A program made the translations under genes and the position numbers. Below are positions 12,601-23,651 of a stretch of 64,000 nucleotides of DNA, piece after piece. Each line of letters begins with the position of its first letter. Positions within the stretch are counted from its first letter, which is position 1. Source of the DNA: Stratiolaelaps scimitus (Eukaryota; Arthropoda; Arachnida; Mesostigmata; Laelapidae); NCBI GenBank assembly GCA_019614645.1, contig JABWDB010000006.1:930001-994000 (forward strand). The letters are read 5' to 3'. The notes below the pieces were generated by a model. The model did not search any database and was not told the DNA's origin. It saw nothing but the letters and a program-made list of their open reading frames with translations.

Positions 12601-15600
12601 CTTGGTGTCTGAGTGTAAAAACATAAGCGTACTTCAAATTCGTAGACGTTCGGGTTAGGCGAATCTCGGTCAAGTTGAGGCTCTCCTACAACGAGGAATC
12701 CTTCCGGGTCGACCTTAAACACCGTCGTTGATACTGCGAATGAATAGTATTGTTCCTTCTCCGACTGAAAAGTGCCATCACGCATCATCGGTGAGAGATT
12801 AGCCAGAGTAGTCTCGCAGGGGTGGACAGACCATGGTTTCGAGAATGCCGAGTCGTGTATTCTATGCATTCTATAGGCTACTGGACGTACAAGGTCTCGT
12901 CACCATGTATCGTTAACAGTAACAAGTACAATATTACTCCGATACTCATCGGCTTCAGGGATACGTGCATATTTCGTACAGAACTTCTTAGCTATTAACG
13001 AACAATGCACAATACGTGAAAATTCATATCACACCAGAACTGAGAAGGTTGAACGTGTGCATGTCAGCATATCACACACGACATTGGAACGTGCCCCATT
13101 TGAGACAAATGAGGGAGCCGACAGAGAGTAAATGTAGGCAGAGCTCAGTTCAACGCGAATGAGTAAGATAAGCATTTAACTTCAGCATTAACTGTCAATA
13201 AAAAGAGGCCGCGTTGTTGGCAAGCGGCAACTGCAGCTGATGGCGAATTCGCTTCGATATAACGAAGTTTGTCCAAGGAGTGGCAAATCACAAATCCTTC
13301 GCTGGATTCACTATGGCGTTTCTTTTGCTTGAGACCAACGCCCGCTTACTCGCCCATCAATTTCATTCATAACTACTCACATAATCCTCATCGGTGACTT
13401 GGAACATGATAGGCTCTCCGCCGCGTGGCGCCGACATCACCCGGGTACCGACCGATGAATTTTCGTCAACATATCCCTCGAACACGTTGGCCGACAACAC
13501 CGGCGGGTGGAGATCGGCAACGAGCACTTCGACCGTGAGCGAGGCCAGGGCGAAGCGGCGATACTCCGACTGTTCTTCGGCTTTCACCGTGATACTATAG
13601 TGGGTGGTGACCGCCCTTGACGCTGATGCGATCTGGCTTACGACACCAGTGGTCGCGTTGATCTCGAAAATGCTGCGGAAATCCGACGGCGTTCCATCGA
13701 CAAACGAATACTGGACGGCGTGCTCCATTGAGTCCTGATCGCGTGCGTAGATCGTATCCGGCCGTAGTTTAAGTGCTCCTTCGATTGCGCCACTGGCGAC
13801 CTCGCCGCGATATTGAACGCCTTCACAGATGCCGTTGACGCTGTGGGCCGAACAGCCCGGATAGAAGAACATTGGTGGCAGGTCATCCGCATCCTCAATG
13901 TTCACAGTTAGTGTGGTCGTTGACGTCTGCCGGTCATCCACATTCGTCGCCTTATCGACAGCGATCACTCGCAGATAGTAGACCTACGCAGAGTCGATTG
14001 GCGGAACAGACGATACAATTAGAGAACTTGCTGGCTTATACCACGACACGTAGTGTTTAGGGCACCCGTGTCTCTGCAATATAATAGTTTACGGCTTTCG
14101 GTTGAAATGACTTTTTTTTTCTTCTATATTCGACGCATATTTCTCCCTTGTTGGTTCTCATCATATTCCACGTGAGTTCGTATGTACAGCATGTATGTGA
14201 TCGATGTCGGGTTAACACGCTAATTCACGTGGTGATGAGAGGGGAGGGCGCATCCGAAACGGTAACCGAAATATAATAATGATAAATGAATGAAGCATAA
14301 TAGATTTACAAATCATCTCCGGCTCACTTTGACACCAGTCGGCTTATAAATGTAATAGGACTTATCATTGAGATGTGAATGATTCCACTAAAAACAAACC
14401 ACCAATAAAATACTTATTTTCATATATAAAATAAGACCGATGCGGATATGATTTATATATTTACAGCAGAAATAACACCTCTGCCAAAATAAATCCAGCT
14501 ACCTGTGAACGTTCATAATCCAGTGTTCGCTTGATTGTGACGATGCCCTGGTGGGGCGAGTCGATACTGAAGAAGTGTGCCGCATCGCTCGGCTCAGTAT
14601 CGTCACCCTTACCGGAGCTCTCAACGAAATATTCGACGAGACCGTTGGCCCCAGCATCGAGATCTGTGGCTGTGAAATTGGCGAATACCATCGTGCCGAC
14701 GGGAGCTTCCTCCGAGACCGATGTTGTATAATTTTGGCTGCTAAACACCGGCGCATTGTCGTTGATATCATTGACGCGTACGAGAACCTGAATGACCTTT
14801 TTTCGAGAGCCATCCTTCGCCTCGCATTTTAGCTGAACTCGAACCGATGACAAGTCCTCCGCCTGTGGCAACGCCCACCCGAATTCACCCAGTCAAGGAA
14901 AAACAGAAAATAGTAGTAATAATAATAATAATAATACTCGTTTAGTAGATGATTTTTATTATCAATTAACTGACGAAAAGAAATGACAACTCTCGGTTCG
15001 CCTGACCGTCGTGAAGGATTCGTGGAACAGGAAATTCTCAAAAGACGAAGATCCGATAACAGAGAAGACAAAAACACGAACCGATCGTTAAATGGAATAG
15101 CGCCATAGAACAATTGGAAATAAGTCAACAACAAGTAAATAAAACGCTCTGCTCAATTAAACAGAATCGTGGGAATTGATACCCGGCTTTCAGAAATCAG
15201 CAGCAGAAATAACAAGTACAATAATGATCCAAGATCATCTTCATTATGCCAAATATTTGATATGTAATAATAACTAATTTATGAATATTGTCACAGGGAT
15301 TAGGCAGGAAAAACACTCACATCCCGATCGAGCGGCTTTTGCAGCACAAGCTGTTTGCCGAGAATTGCGAAGGCGTCCTTCGATGAGGAGATCACGCTCA
15401 ACTCGATCTCATCGCCCTTCCCTTCGATTGGTAGATATACAGGGGTTGTCTTCTGATCGAATTCTGCAATGCAAAAAATTAGCATACAATTAAACAGTGA
15501 TTATTAGCTGCTTCCAATCAATACGGTAGACCTTATCCATCGGTGTTCGTTTGTAGCATTTGTGTTTGCGAGCACAAAATAATAAGTGCATTGAGAGCGT

Positions 15601-18600
15601 GGCATAAGCGTGCCCTAAACGCGTAAAAATGTTAAATGCACTAGTGGCTGACGTCATGAAATATCAACACCGTGCCCTCGACTGATGATTGTAACCATCT
15701 AACCTTCAATGAAAAAGAGTGCATCAAGCAGCAAAAAAACAATGGAATAAATAGTACAGACTGAATCGGACACATAATCACTTACGTTGCCCTTGGCTTT
15801 CCTGAATATCCATGATGATGACCTTCTCATTGTCTTCAATATCGCACACTGAAATTTTTATTGGAACGCAACCAAAGGTATTTCGGTTAGTTTTTCATCG
15901 TCGAGACGTGCGCAGTGGTATGGTCAATTCAGACGATGTGCTGGGTGGGGCTTCGTTATTTTTGTAGTACACTGCCTTTATTGAAACGGTGTGTGGTTAC
16001 TGATTGAATGGAAATCATGCGATTATTTTTATTTCCGAAATGGTAGAACAGTTATATGGAGGTTTGTCTAAAGAAAGAGAAAAACGGGAAGCCACCGACG
16101 GCGAACATTGACGCCCATTTGACGGGACTCGGCCGTATTCAGACTCAGATCTGATGGGAAAATAAGTTCCTCATTTCAAATCAGTTAATGTTGTCCACCC
16201 AATGAGCGTGGAGCCCGCCGTCAAATATCGACACGCATACCTAAGCGCTTCTAATCTTACAGCAAACATAAAGGGAGCCCGTTACATTACACAGTCATAT
16301 AGACATCGTAGACGCGACCACGTAGCGATTCGTTATGGTATAGAATTCTATGGGTATTCGCGCGCAGAACAACGGGTAAAAAATAGCCGTCGGTAGCTGC
16401 ACTGTTTGCGGCGACGAGCGGACCGAGCAACAAAACCACTTCAGCATACACTATTCAATACGGGATCGACGTCGCTTGAAGAGCTCCCGCCTTGACATCG
16501 GCTAACTTTTGACAGTCCGACAATGGCCAGATCGCGCCCATTTACGTTGACGCCGCTTCGCCGTACTGTTATTGTTGTTGTTGTTCCAACTAGGACTACT
16601 GTTGATACTTATGTTCTTGCTATTTATTGTCTACTTATTTAGGATCCTTGCCAGCTGCTGCTGTTGTTATTGACATAGCCAGAACGGAACATTTCCCACA
16701 GCTGACCCGTATCAGTGGTCTTCCTTCTTCGATCGCTTCCAGGGCTTAGAAGCGCTTTGTCACCAGCCAGCACTACGCGCCGTTCAACAGTAGCCGTCCT
16801 TAACTGTTCGCAACATCGTACTGATCGTGATGATGGCAATACTGAGCATCGATCACGAGTTGGTGCAGAGGGCTCGGATGGAGGAAGCGCCCGATCAACT
16901 GATCAAACCACATCATCGAGCCAGCATCGAAGAGCAAGATAACCGGCAGTAGTACAGCCAACCGCGGTAACAGCAACATAAACGACGACGACGACGACGA
17001 CGACAATAACAACAACAGCAACTACAGGTACAGCAATAATGACAACGATAACAGCACCAACGATAACAAAAGCTCAGGAACAATGCAGGAGTGCAGGAGA
17101 GGGCGAACAATATTGTGAACCAAGAGAGGCGAAGAGTCCCGTGACAAGACAGCGAGACGAGAGCGCTGAAACGCAACTGAGAGATAGGGAGAGTTTAGTA
17201 AAAGAAAAATAAAACGTGCACGCGCGACAGTGTTGATGGGAAATCTCCATTTGATGATGAACGGACGTCGAGGAGATGAATCTGAGCAGGGAGACCTTAT
17301 TGTCAAGGAAGCGCTGATTGGTCGGTCGTGTGATGTCATACTGTGGCGCGTTGTTTTATTTTGGTAATATTGCCAAATAAACACACTTTGAATGTACAAT
17401 GGATACATTTATAACAGGCGTCGAGCGATATGATCTGTGTGGCCGAGTTTGGCTGTATGCAAAATGGGGTAATTCGCTAAGGATCACATCAGCAGTATGC
17501 AAAGAAACTATACTTTTGGAATTCCGGCGAGTCTGTTCATTGAAAAATGTGTACGCAAAAGAGTGTCTCATAAAAGAGTGAACCGTAATCGCAACAATTT
17601 GTGAATCAGTGTTTACGGATGTATTTCGAATTGTCATGTTTAATTTAGTAAAAAAAAAACAAATTCAATTCGGCCATCTACCTTCTATCAGTATTATTTT
17701 CCTGTTCGTATTTCGGTAACGGGTCGTTCGTGCCAAGTTAAGAAAAAGAGTCGAATTATCCGAACGAATCCGGATAATATAATACTACCACAGATGACAT
17801 AGATAATAGCAATAACATCAATAGGACGATGCCTACGCGGCATCTAAGCGGCACAGCGCATCTGAGCGCCCGACGTGGGAGATTTAAACTGTCAGATGCT
17901 CTCTATTAATCTAGGTCACGTTCGTTGCACGAGGCGCTGGTTAAGACAACGAAATATCTCCCACATCGATTCGTCTATATTCACATAAATTGCGCAACCC
18001 AGAAGCGGCCCCTGTTGTCTCAGCCGAACGGCTGATACTTGCTCTAAAATGTCTTCTAAACTTGCCTCGTGTTATTCGCGTCGTGCGAACGACGTGCGAA
18101 TCATTCGCTTATGCTACAGCGAGCAATTTTACACTACGCTCATCATTCTTGTCTACCAGAATAACCCCCCGCGAGCCTCAACCCTTCCCCGCACGTCAGC
18201 GGTCGCAGCCGTCCGAGAGAGAGAGAATCCGTACGCGTCGCCGTGCTCAGATTATCCTTCTGCTCAGCAGCGATCTGCATCGCGGTAGCCATTCTATAGG
18301 GTGACGGCTTCGGCGTCGGCGTCGACCCGTCCAAAAATATAAAAGACATTGCTTTGGCGATCAGCGGCAAACACGGACCGCTATCGCGGTTGTGCATTTG
18401 TGCGCGCCCGTGTATTATATTTGTTTGTTTGCCTATGAAGTCGCCAACGCGAAATGCACGAATTTCCGGCCAATGGCGTGTAGTTTCATCTTGTCGTTGT
18501 CGTCTTTGAACAGCATCAGAAAGAAAGCGTTTGATGTGGAGGTTGAGGGTGGCGACGAACTGGCGTTGGGGAGAACGCCCGAACAACAGACGAGAGAGAG

Positions 18601-19179
18601 AGAGAGCGAGAATCACAAAATGGACATCGGCAATATCAAAATGCGTGTTCGTCGGAATACGGCAAAACGGCAGAAGCGATTTGACATCGGCGGTATCATT
18701 AAAAAGGGCAGAAGAGCAACCGAGCGATGATCGAGGAGGAGGAGGTGGAGGACGAGAATAATAGTAATAATAGTAAGAAGAAGAATTAACCACTGTCACA
18801 TTAACGCCTTAATACGTGCACTAACCGCTAACTGCGTTTCACTGCTACAAAATATTCGACCTACATAGTCATGTATTATATATGTATCTATCTATACATA
18901 TATATATATACACACATATATATATATATTGTTTTTTTTGATTCGATGATAGTGGCGGTCAGCATATTGCCGTGTACGACAAGGGCGAGAGTTGCCAACA
19001 ATGGTTAATTTTGGACGTTTGGTGGGAAATTGTGGTGGCGTTTTTCTCTTTCGATCGCGCTCAGTATTTGACCATTGAGCGCAGCTACTCTACGCTACAC
19101 CAGTGTGCTATGAGCCGCGCCCAAATATTTAAGGTTTGTGTCCGAACATCTGCTGGACTATAAAGAAACACTCCGTTCG

Positions 19180-19212
<33 letters not shown>

Positions 19213-22200
19213 CGTTCTGAGCTAAAAATATCACCCGTTCTCGATACTTGGCGTCTCAAATATTTCGAACACGTATCGTGCTGATCGTGGCGATGGTCAA
19301 TGTCTGTCTGCATCTGGGTGCGTGTGTATGTATGTGTGTCTATGGTAGTCCCGTCGTAACAGTACCCGCCCTGCAGCGATCATCACACGGCAGCGAACGT
19401 AAAAAAGGGACGCCCCACCAACAAATAAATAGAAACACGCCACTAAAAATCACTCCAAGCAAAAACATGGTGTGTTTTCGTCCAGCTATCGATGCACGCC
19501 CGTAGACACGCATGAAACGTACAGCGACAACAACTGCAGCATCAGCAGGAGCAACTCTCACCCACCGGCGACTTCATTAGCTTCAACGCCATCTTTCACA
19601 GCCATCACCATCAGCTACAGGCTCAACGGACGTCAACATCGTCAACAATCGGCATAGAGAACATCACAAACAACGACAACAGCAGCGGTCTCGTTTACTC
19701 GAGAACTTCGACTGCGTCGATAGTTCGCTCTTCGACGTTCTGCTGCGTTTGGGAGCCACGTACCAACCGGCGTGCTTCGATAAAACACCGCCATGGCTCT
19801 GGCAGCGACGGCAGCAACAACGCGAATCACAACAGGAACGACAACCACGAAATTGAGGAGCGCGCGGGCAAAGAACTGTGCTGTTGTTGTTGTGATATCG
19901 TTGTTGTTGTTGCTGTTGGCCATTGTTGTTGTTGTTGCTGCTGCCAATTGTTGTTGCTACCGTCCCGTCTGAATGAAGTGCTGACGTTACCGGCGATGGC
20001 AAGCATCGTCTCTGTCTCTGTCCACGTCTGACGCCTTCTTGACAGACATTATCTATCTACCATGGATCCGAATAACGTCGATACACAATGGCGACGCGCG
20101 GTCAATGCACATACAAAACTGCGTCGTCGACCGCCGTCGCCAGTCGACCGACCCACAAAGCAGAATATATCCATAATAGAAGAGATATAGTCTACACAAC
20201 AACGTCAGGAGAACTACCCATACGATTTCTACTGGTAGTCGATATAGTCGAACAGCAAGAACAGTGGTGGTATCACAGGATACCGCAGCACACGTAACGA
20301 GAGAGGCAAGCGAAATACGTGCTGAGTATTTATTCTGATTTTACTGCCACCAACTGCCCCCATCCCCCCCCCCCCCTTGTAAGACCCGAAAACGACTTTT
20401 ATCAATACGTTATTGGCTAACGCTGTGTTCGTCGTGTAACGGCATCGTCACCGGATCATTGTCGACTCAGTCGGATCTCTTCTTTTTCGGTAGCTCGGAC
20501 CAGCCGTTGTTTGCGGCGCCGTTATCGGACGACGCGGCGGCGGCGAGAGAGCGAGAAGGGCTCCACAAGGGTACCCCAGCATCACACCTCCGATATCCCC
20601 CGGATCGGGTATAGGGGTTATAAAAAGAATTGCGACGTAGCTGATTTTGACATTGTGTTCGCCGCCGTTCGCTCGTTGCTCGAATCGGACCTCGAGTCAA
20701 TTTTTTTTAAGTATTCAGAAAAATAAAAACACACCAAGAGGGGAAAAAACGGCCAACAAGTTATATAGTATATAGATTGGCACGCACCGCGTTCGCTCCT
20801 GTCCGAGCGGGATACGTCTCATATTTTAGCTATTGTATTGCGTGTGCGTGTGCGCGTGTGTTTGGTAACAAGTTGGTGAAATTGTATTTAGCTTCAGTCG
20901 TCTGCTTTTGTGTCAGATTTATCTTAACTGTCAAATGTGGGATTATGGGCTGGGGGACGGCAAGGGAGTGGACAAGATACAATACGATTTTATGATGTCC
21001 TTCCTTATGGCTTTCTAATGTTTCATCGAGGCAACAGAGGCGAGACAGTTGATAGCGGCGAGTTCTGCTTTTGCGTTGCTCTGAAGCGTGTTCCGAGTGA
21101 AACATAACTGTGACGATAATTGAATCGTACACTATCCCTGAACAATACGGTCGCACGAGCGTCGATAATTGGCACGCTGGCAAAATATTATGCGGGGAGA
21201 TTGATCAGTTTGGCAGATTGCCCGTTCACTGGCTAACCTACGCCAAAGATATTGATCAATGAACTAGCGCTTGGAGAGTGAACGAATGAAGTGTCCGTAC
21301 CGACGTCGATCGACGGACGACAAGTCCATCGATCCGCTCGTCAAGTGCGTCCCGATTTGTGGGCTGTTATTCGCCGAATGTGTGTCCGATTGAACAAACT
21401 GACATCGGCTAACGATGATTTAAGACGTTTGATCTGACATCTATATGAATGACGCGCAAAAATGTACAGTTCAAAAATGTATAAACTAAACTCGCGTAAA
21501 AATTGTTTTCGATTACGCAAGATTTCATCATTGACCACGCTGTACAATATCACGTTAAAGTAACTCTGAACCAAGTGGCTTTTCTAGTCCTGGTCGCCAT
21601 GGATGAAAGGTGAGAACTATGAGTTCAATAATCTGTAACTGGGTTGATACCTCTGAGAAATTCACTACACAATTTCTGCGTTTCGTTGACTGCGTAAGCA
21701 CGACATTATGTGGTAATTTCTGCGAAGTTCGTAGACCCGATGAGTGTTGTTATCTTCGAAAGATTCAAAGAGAATTTTTGATCGGAACGCATACGCGCGA
21801 TGAGACAGAATCGCCTGTCATGTTAAACGACGAGGCGAGCTGTTTGATGAGATTCAAGGATGGCATCGTGCTTGATGGTTGACACCGCATTTAGGTACTT
21901 GGAAAAAGTTCACCCCCAAACGAATGTGGCTTAGGTAAGTGTCAATTCAAGAATAGAATTCTAGATAGACAAGGTTATGCTCGAAACCCCTATATTGAAA
22001 ACGAGACTACGTAGCACAGTATTGTCGTAATGAAGGGATTGTTATTAATTGTCCGTTTGTACATTTCTACTATCCTGTATAAAGTGTGAAGGCGAAATTA
22101 ACTCTGATCAATGACACTTGGCGTTAGACACTTTTTTCTTAAACACGTACCGCAAAATATAGCACAGGTGTGCAACAATAACACAAAGTTTACATTTCAG

Positions 22201-23597
22201 CCTCTGTGTTTAAATGGATTTAATGGAAATTCAACATGAAACTCGTCAAATGTGTTGCCACCTCGCATATAAATTCGAATGTTTCTATGTAGAACCCGAG
22301 GCTAGTCACAATCGTCAGGCTGGTATCTGTATATTAGATGTCATAAGTGAAAATATCATAATGAATAGGATTCTACAAGTGTATTAGCATATTACAACAT
22401 TTCATTGAGCAGAACATTTTCTTGCTCAAACGAATATTTACGATAGCAAACCTCACAATAAAATATTGCTTGCTATGAATCTCGCTTGAGCCTAGCGACC
22501 ACGAGTCGTCTTCGAAAAACACTCAGGCAGGTGGACCTCGCTGGGACAGGATCACTTCTTCACAGTCATTTCCCTTCTAAAGAAAGCTGGCCTGTGCAGT
22601 GGGGCATTGCCATCAAAAGGATGTAACACCTTACAAAGGACTCCTAATCATCTGCCACCTTTTTTAACCAAATAGCCCCAAATAGATACCGGCACTCGCT
22701 AATGTCAGTGCTATGACATTTCCGAGTGACTGGGCACGGAAGCTGATCTGCTGGAAATGGTAGTCCGGGTCTTCTTGTGAACCGCCAATGACCTCCGCAT
22801 AGGAAACCCAAAAATAAAGTATTGCCACCGTTCTGTTCTGCGACGAACTACTTGACTTTATTAGATAAGCTCTATTGAGGCGTTTTTCTTATTCGAGACT
22901 TACGAACCGACAAGGAACACGGTACGCAGAAATAGTTACCGTCTCTCTCTCTTTCCCTCTCTCATTCTATTCATTGGCCATCTGAAGTCTGAAGTGCGCC
23001 ACATCGCAAGGGGGCACAAAATGCCGCCTCAATAGATCTAATGACGCCATATGCGCCTTTGACCAGATTCTGATTTTCTTCACCGCGCTCTAACGGACAT
23101 CACGTGCTACTGGTACTGTTGTCAGAACGATGCCGGAACAATGGCGAGGCATCTGACGATTCCAGCAGCGCACGAGGTACATCTAACGCCCACCCCGAAC
23201 TACAGGCGGCTCTTCTCTACACGGAGATAATTCGGAGGCCGCGTAAGCTTTGTGGGTTTCGTTCTGTTTTGGGGTACAGTTAATACATTTTATATGGACA
23301 ACACAGCAAACACCCGTTCACAAGGACAGAAAGTAAGCTTCCGCTCTCGGTTGAGACACGTCGATGTACAACACCGCAAATCCTTGCCAACATCCGGTAC
23401 AAGCCTTTGGATTTCCACCATAGGGAAAGGTGACCTTTGCAGAATCTTACTACTAATGGTCAAATACAACAATTACACGATACGTATTGTAATTAGTTCG
23501 AGCTAGATGAATACACACTTGCGGTCAGCGTGGGCGTAGCGCAACATAGCAACAGGAGAAGCGTAATGACACCCCGTGCTGGCGGAGGGCCGCCCAT
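6615..23597 (-). CDS. Cad99C: Protocadherin-15 / Cad99C-like cadherin, complete 18-exon model
   Basis: Joined exons (minus strand): 23597-23519, 15848-15786, 15463-15321, 14862-14503, 13983-13381, 12764-12633, 12345-12187, 11982-11710, 11586-11371, 11053-10917, 10711-10616, 10457-10265, 10039-9684, 9108-8235, 7993-7458, 7271-6921, 6875-6861, 6666-6615; 4638 nt, 1545 aa. Seen: signal peptide 1-26, eleven cadherin repeats (about 27-1235) with linkers such as NDINDNAPVF, NDVNDNSPVL and VDVNDNAPKF, a membrane-adjacent domain (about 1236-1375), TM helix 1379-1399 and a tail containing NPLYEA. Family knowledge: PCDH15 has exactly this layout. Diagnostic matches are an EC1 Cys pair (C28, C108), DADDLPPMF at the EC2/EC3 border, degenerate EC3, EC5 and EC9 linkers, and IDPQTLKA before the membrane. 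PCDH15 is half of the hair-cell tip link, and fly Cad99C organises microvilli; an apical adhesion role here is inference. 5' UTR exon(s) were not found. Confidence 0.93.
6861..6875 (-). CDS. Cad99C: Cad99C-like exon 17, 15-nt microexon (possible alternative end)
   Basis: It follows a 45-bp intron (6876-6920) that has GTAAGT, a CTAAC branch-like site and CAG. The 15 nt (CGCGGACGATTTCGA) are followed by GTAAGC, phase 2 to 2, and add five residues (IADDF/D). If its donor is not used, the frame stops at once (ADDFE then TAA), giving a short alternative C-terminus. Skipping the microexon also keeps frame. Confidence 0.6.
6896..6908 (+). repeat. G-rich tract inside the 45-bp intron
   Basis: Reads GGGGGGTGGGGGGG on the plus strand (C tract in the transcript). 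It lies between the donor of exon 16 and the acceptor of the microexon, taking the place of a polypyrimidine tract. Confidence 0.6.
6921..7271 (-). CDS. Cad99C: Cad99C-like exon 16 (cytoplasmic tail)
   Basis: 351 nt, phase 2 to 2, acceptor GACCAG and donor AAT|GTAAGT. The tail has proline-rich IPPKPKLFPVPPVPQSP and tyrosines in RYEPVYAES. It ends ...VTKNPLYEA, equivalent to the conserved NPLY motif of the PCDH15 tail. Without splicing, the frame would hit a stop (TAA) three bases into the intron. Confidence 0.92.
7458..7993 (-). CDS. Cad99C: Cad99C-like exon 15 (membrane-adjacent domain and TM helix)
   Basis: 536 nt, phase 0 in and 2 out, acceptor ATCTCAG and donor AAAG|GTTTGT. The segment QEKVRKIKDRLASII to IDPQTLKAVSVKDRRI and QFYHDAG parallels the ferredoxin-like membrane-adjacent domain of PCDH15. 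The helix AVLIGVGILIFVFGIFGIVY is followed by HCCAWKR; its cysteines are possible palmitoylation sites (inference). Confidence 0.95.
8235..9108 (-). CDS. Cad99C: Cad99C-like exon 14 (EC9, EC10, most of EC11)
   Basis: The largest exon, 874 nt, phase 2 in and 0 out, acceptor ATTGCAG and donor TAC|GTAAGC. Encodes FFTIDPNTGMVTVKDDL. The EC9 linker is degenerate (VEHLATVQPD), as in PCDH15. The EC10 linker is canonical (RDVNDNRPVF), then EC11 follows. Confidence 0.95.
9684..10039 (-). CDS. Cad99C: Cad99C-like exon 13 (EC8, start EC9)
   Basis: 356 nt, phase 0 in and 2 out, acceptor TTACTAG and donor CAA|GTAAGTG. Encodes EAVDPDTEKQVTYTI and the canonical linker VDVNDNAPKF. Confidence 0.94.
10265..10457 (-). 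CDS. Cad99C: Cad99C-like exon 12 (end EC7, start EC8)
   Basis: 193 nt, phase 2 in and 0 out, acceptor ACGATAG and donor AAG|GTTAGC. Encodes PLNFETEKDFVMMVTAADRG and the linker QDEQDEVPVF. Confidence 0.92.
10616..10711 (-). CDS. Cad99C: Cad99C-like exon 11 (EC7)
   Basis: 96 nt, phase 2 to 2, acceptor TTCTAG and donor CAAG|GTAGGC. Encodes DIGANAEIKYSIEDPTLTF, a normal mid-cadherin segment. Confidence 0.92.
10917..11053 (-). CDS. Cad99C: Cad99C-like exon 10 (EC6/EC7)
   Basis: 137 nt, phase 0 in and 2 out, acceptor AATAACAG and donor ACAG|GTATAT. Encodes the linker ADINDEVPQF and the opening of EC7, through VGQVNATD. Confidence 0.92.
11371..11586 (-). CDS. Cad99C: Cad99C-like exon 9 (EC6)
   Basis: 216 nt, phase 0 to 0. 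Acceptor CTACAG is good. Donor CTG|GTTCGT is weak but is the only one that keeps frame with exon 10. Encodes VAEGSPVGVPVTTVKANDPE and LDREAKESYNLTLKA. Confidence 0.86.
11710..11982 (-). CDS. Cad99C: Cad99C-like exon 8 (EC5)
   Basis: 273 nt, phase 0 to 0, acceptor TTTCCAG and donor GAG|GTTTGT. Encodes ASDNDEGDNARMTYSIY and FAIDPETGELRV. The EC5-EC6 linker is IPGPNLGGPIF, non-canonical as in PCDH15, which suggests weak Ca binding at this joint. Confidence 0.93.
12187..12345 (-). CDS. Cad99C: Cad99C-like exon 7 (end EC4, start EC5)
   Basis: 159 nt, phase 0 to 0, acceptor TATATAG and donor AAG|GTCCGG. Encodes VQAKEVGTPEGRG, the linker NDVNDNSPVL and the first EC5 strand. Confidence 0.9.
12633..12764 (-). 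CDS. Cad99C: Cad99C-like exon 6 (EC4)
   Basis: 132 nt, phase 0 to 0, acceptor CTTTTCAG and donor GAA|GTACGC. Encodes YYSFAVSTTVFKVDPEGFLV and PQLDRD. The reading frame is also open upstream of the acceptor, but only this acceptor keeps phase with exon 5. Confidence 0.85.
13381..13983 (-). CDS. Cad99C: Cad99C-like exon 5 (end EC2, EC3, start EC4)
   Basis: 603 nt, phase 0 to 0, acceptor GCGTAG and donor TAT|GTGAGT. Carries the DADDLPPMF linker, followed by an EC3 insertion with two cysteines (PGC and GICEG), matching PCDH15 EC3. The EC3 linker is degenerate (ADLHPPVL, no DxNDN). Confidence 0.94.
14503..14862 (-). CDS. Cad99C: Cad99C-like exon 4 (end EC1, most of EC2)
   Basis: 360 nt, phase 0 in and 0 out, acceptor CCACAG and donor CAG|GTAGCT. 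Holds VRVQLKCEAKDG, the linker NDINDNAPVF, then EC2 with DLDAGANGLVEY and LDYERSQ. Confidence 0.94.
15321..15463 (-). CDS. Cad99C: Cad99C-like exon 3 (EC1)
   Basis: 143 nt between TTGCAG and GTGAGTG, phase 1 in and 0 out. Carries EC1 with GDEIELSVISSSKD and ends in the Ca-binding LDRD motif, as in PCDH15 EC1. Confidence 0.92.
15786..15848 (-). CDS. Cad99C: Cad99C-like exon 2 (start of EC1)
   Basis: 63 nt between TTTCAG and GTAAGTG, phase 1 in and 1 out. Encodes CDIEDNEKVIIMDIQESQGQ. The first Cys is the N-terminal EC1 cysteine that in PCDH15 pairs with a later EC1 Cys (here in VQLKCEAKDG of exon 4). Confidence 0.88.
18870..18930. repeat. (TA)n/(CA)n microsatellite
   Basis: Compound TA, TATC and CA units in the large intron. 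Confidence 0.9.
19180..19206. repeat. (TA)n microsatellite
   Basis: About 13 TA units. Confidence 0.95.
19883..19956. repeat. (TTG)n-rich block
   Basis: Interrupted TTG and TGC triplets. On the minus strand they read as Gln/Asn runs in open frames that I judge spurious. Confidence 0.85.
22664..22888 (-). other. 74-codon open segment, possible gene fragment
   Basis: Minus-strand frame without an ATG, from a TAA at 22891-22889 to TAA at 22666-22664. It ends YAEVIGGSQEDPDYHFQQIS, then FRAQSLGNVIALTLASAGIY and LGLFG. Composition is unusually protein-like, with a hydrophobic C-terminal helix. It lies within the first intron of the cadherin, same strand. It could be a retro-pseudogene fragment, a 3' exon of a nested gene, or chance. 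Confidence 0.2.
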
Positions 23598-23651
23598 CCT
23601 CGACTCGTCCGCCACAGCAGCTGCAGCGCGATGAGGCGCGATCAGCCGCTA
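23519..23651 (-). CDS. Cad99C: Cad99C-like exon 1 of the CDS: end of 5' UTR, start codon, signal peptide
   Basis: A good acceptor (pyrimidine-rich, ending TTTCAG) precedes 23651. ATG is at 23597-23595. The 26 residues run from MGGPPPARGVITLLLLLCCA to PTLTA, a textbook signal peptide with cleavage likely after TLTA. The donor is GCAA|GTGTGT after 23519, leaving phase 1, which is the phase the EC1 exon needs; the junction gives LTA-M-CDIEDNE. The acceptor shows that at least one more upstream non-coding exon exists. The donor is only moderate, which is the main doubt. Confidence 0.82.

Larger units (their letters stand above)
15849..23518 (-). other. Large first coding intron of the cadherin gene (7.67 kb)
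   Basis: It separates the signal-peptide exon from EC1. It contains CAA/CGA triplet runs (16.98-17.0, 19.88-19.96 kb), (TA)n arrays at 18.9 and 19.2 kb, a C run at 20.36 kb and the unidentified 74-codon frame at 22664-22888. Long first introns often hold enhancers; none can be named here. Confidence 0.7.
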
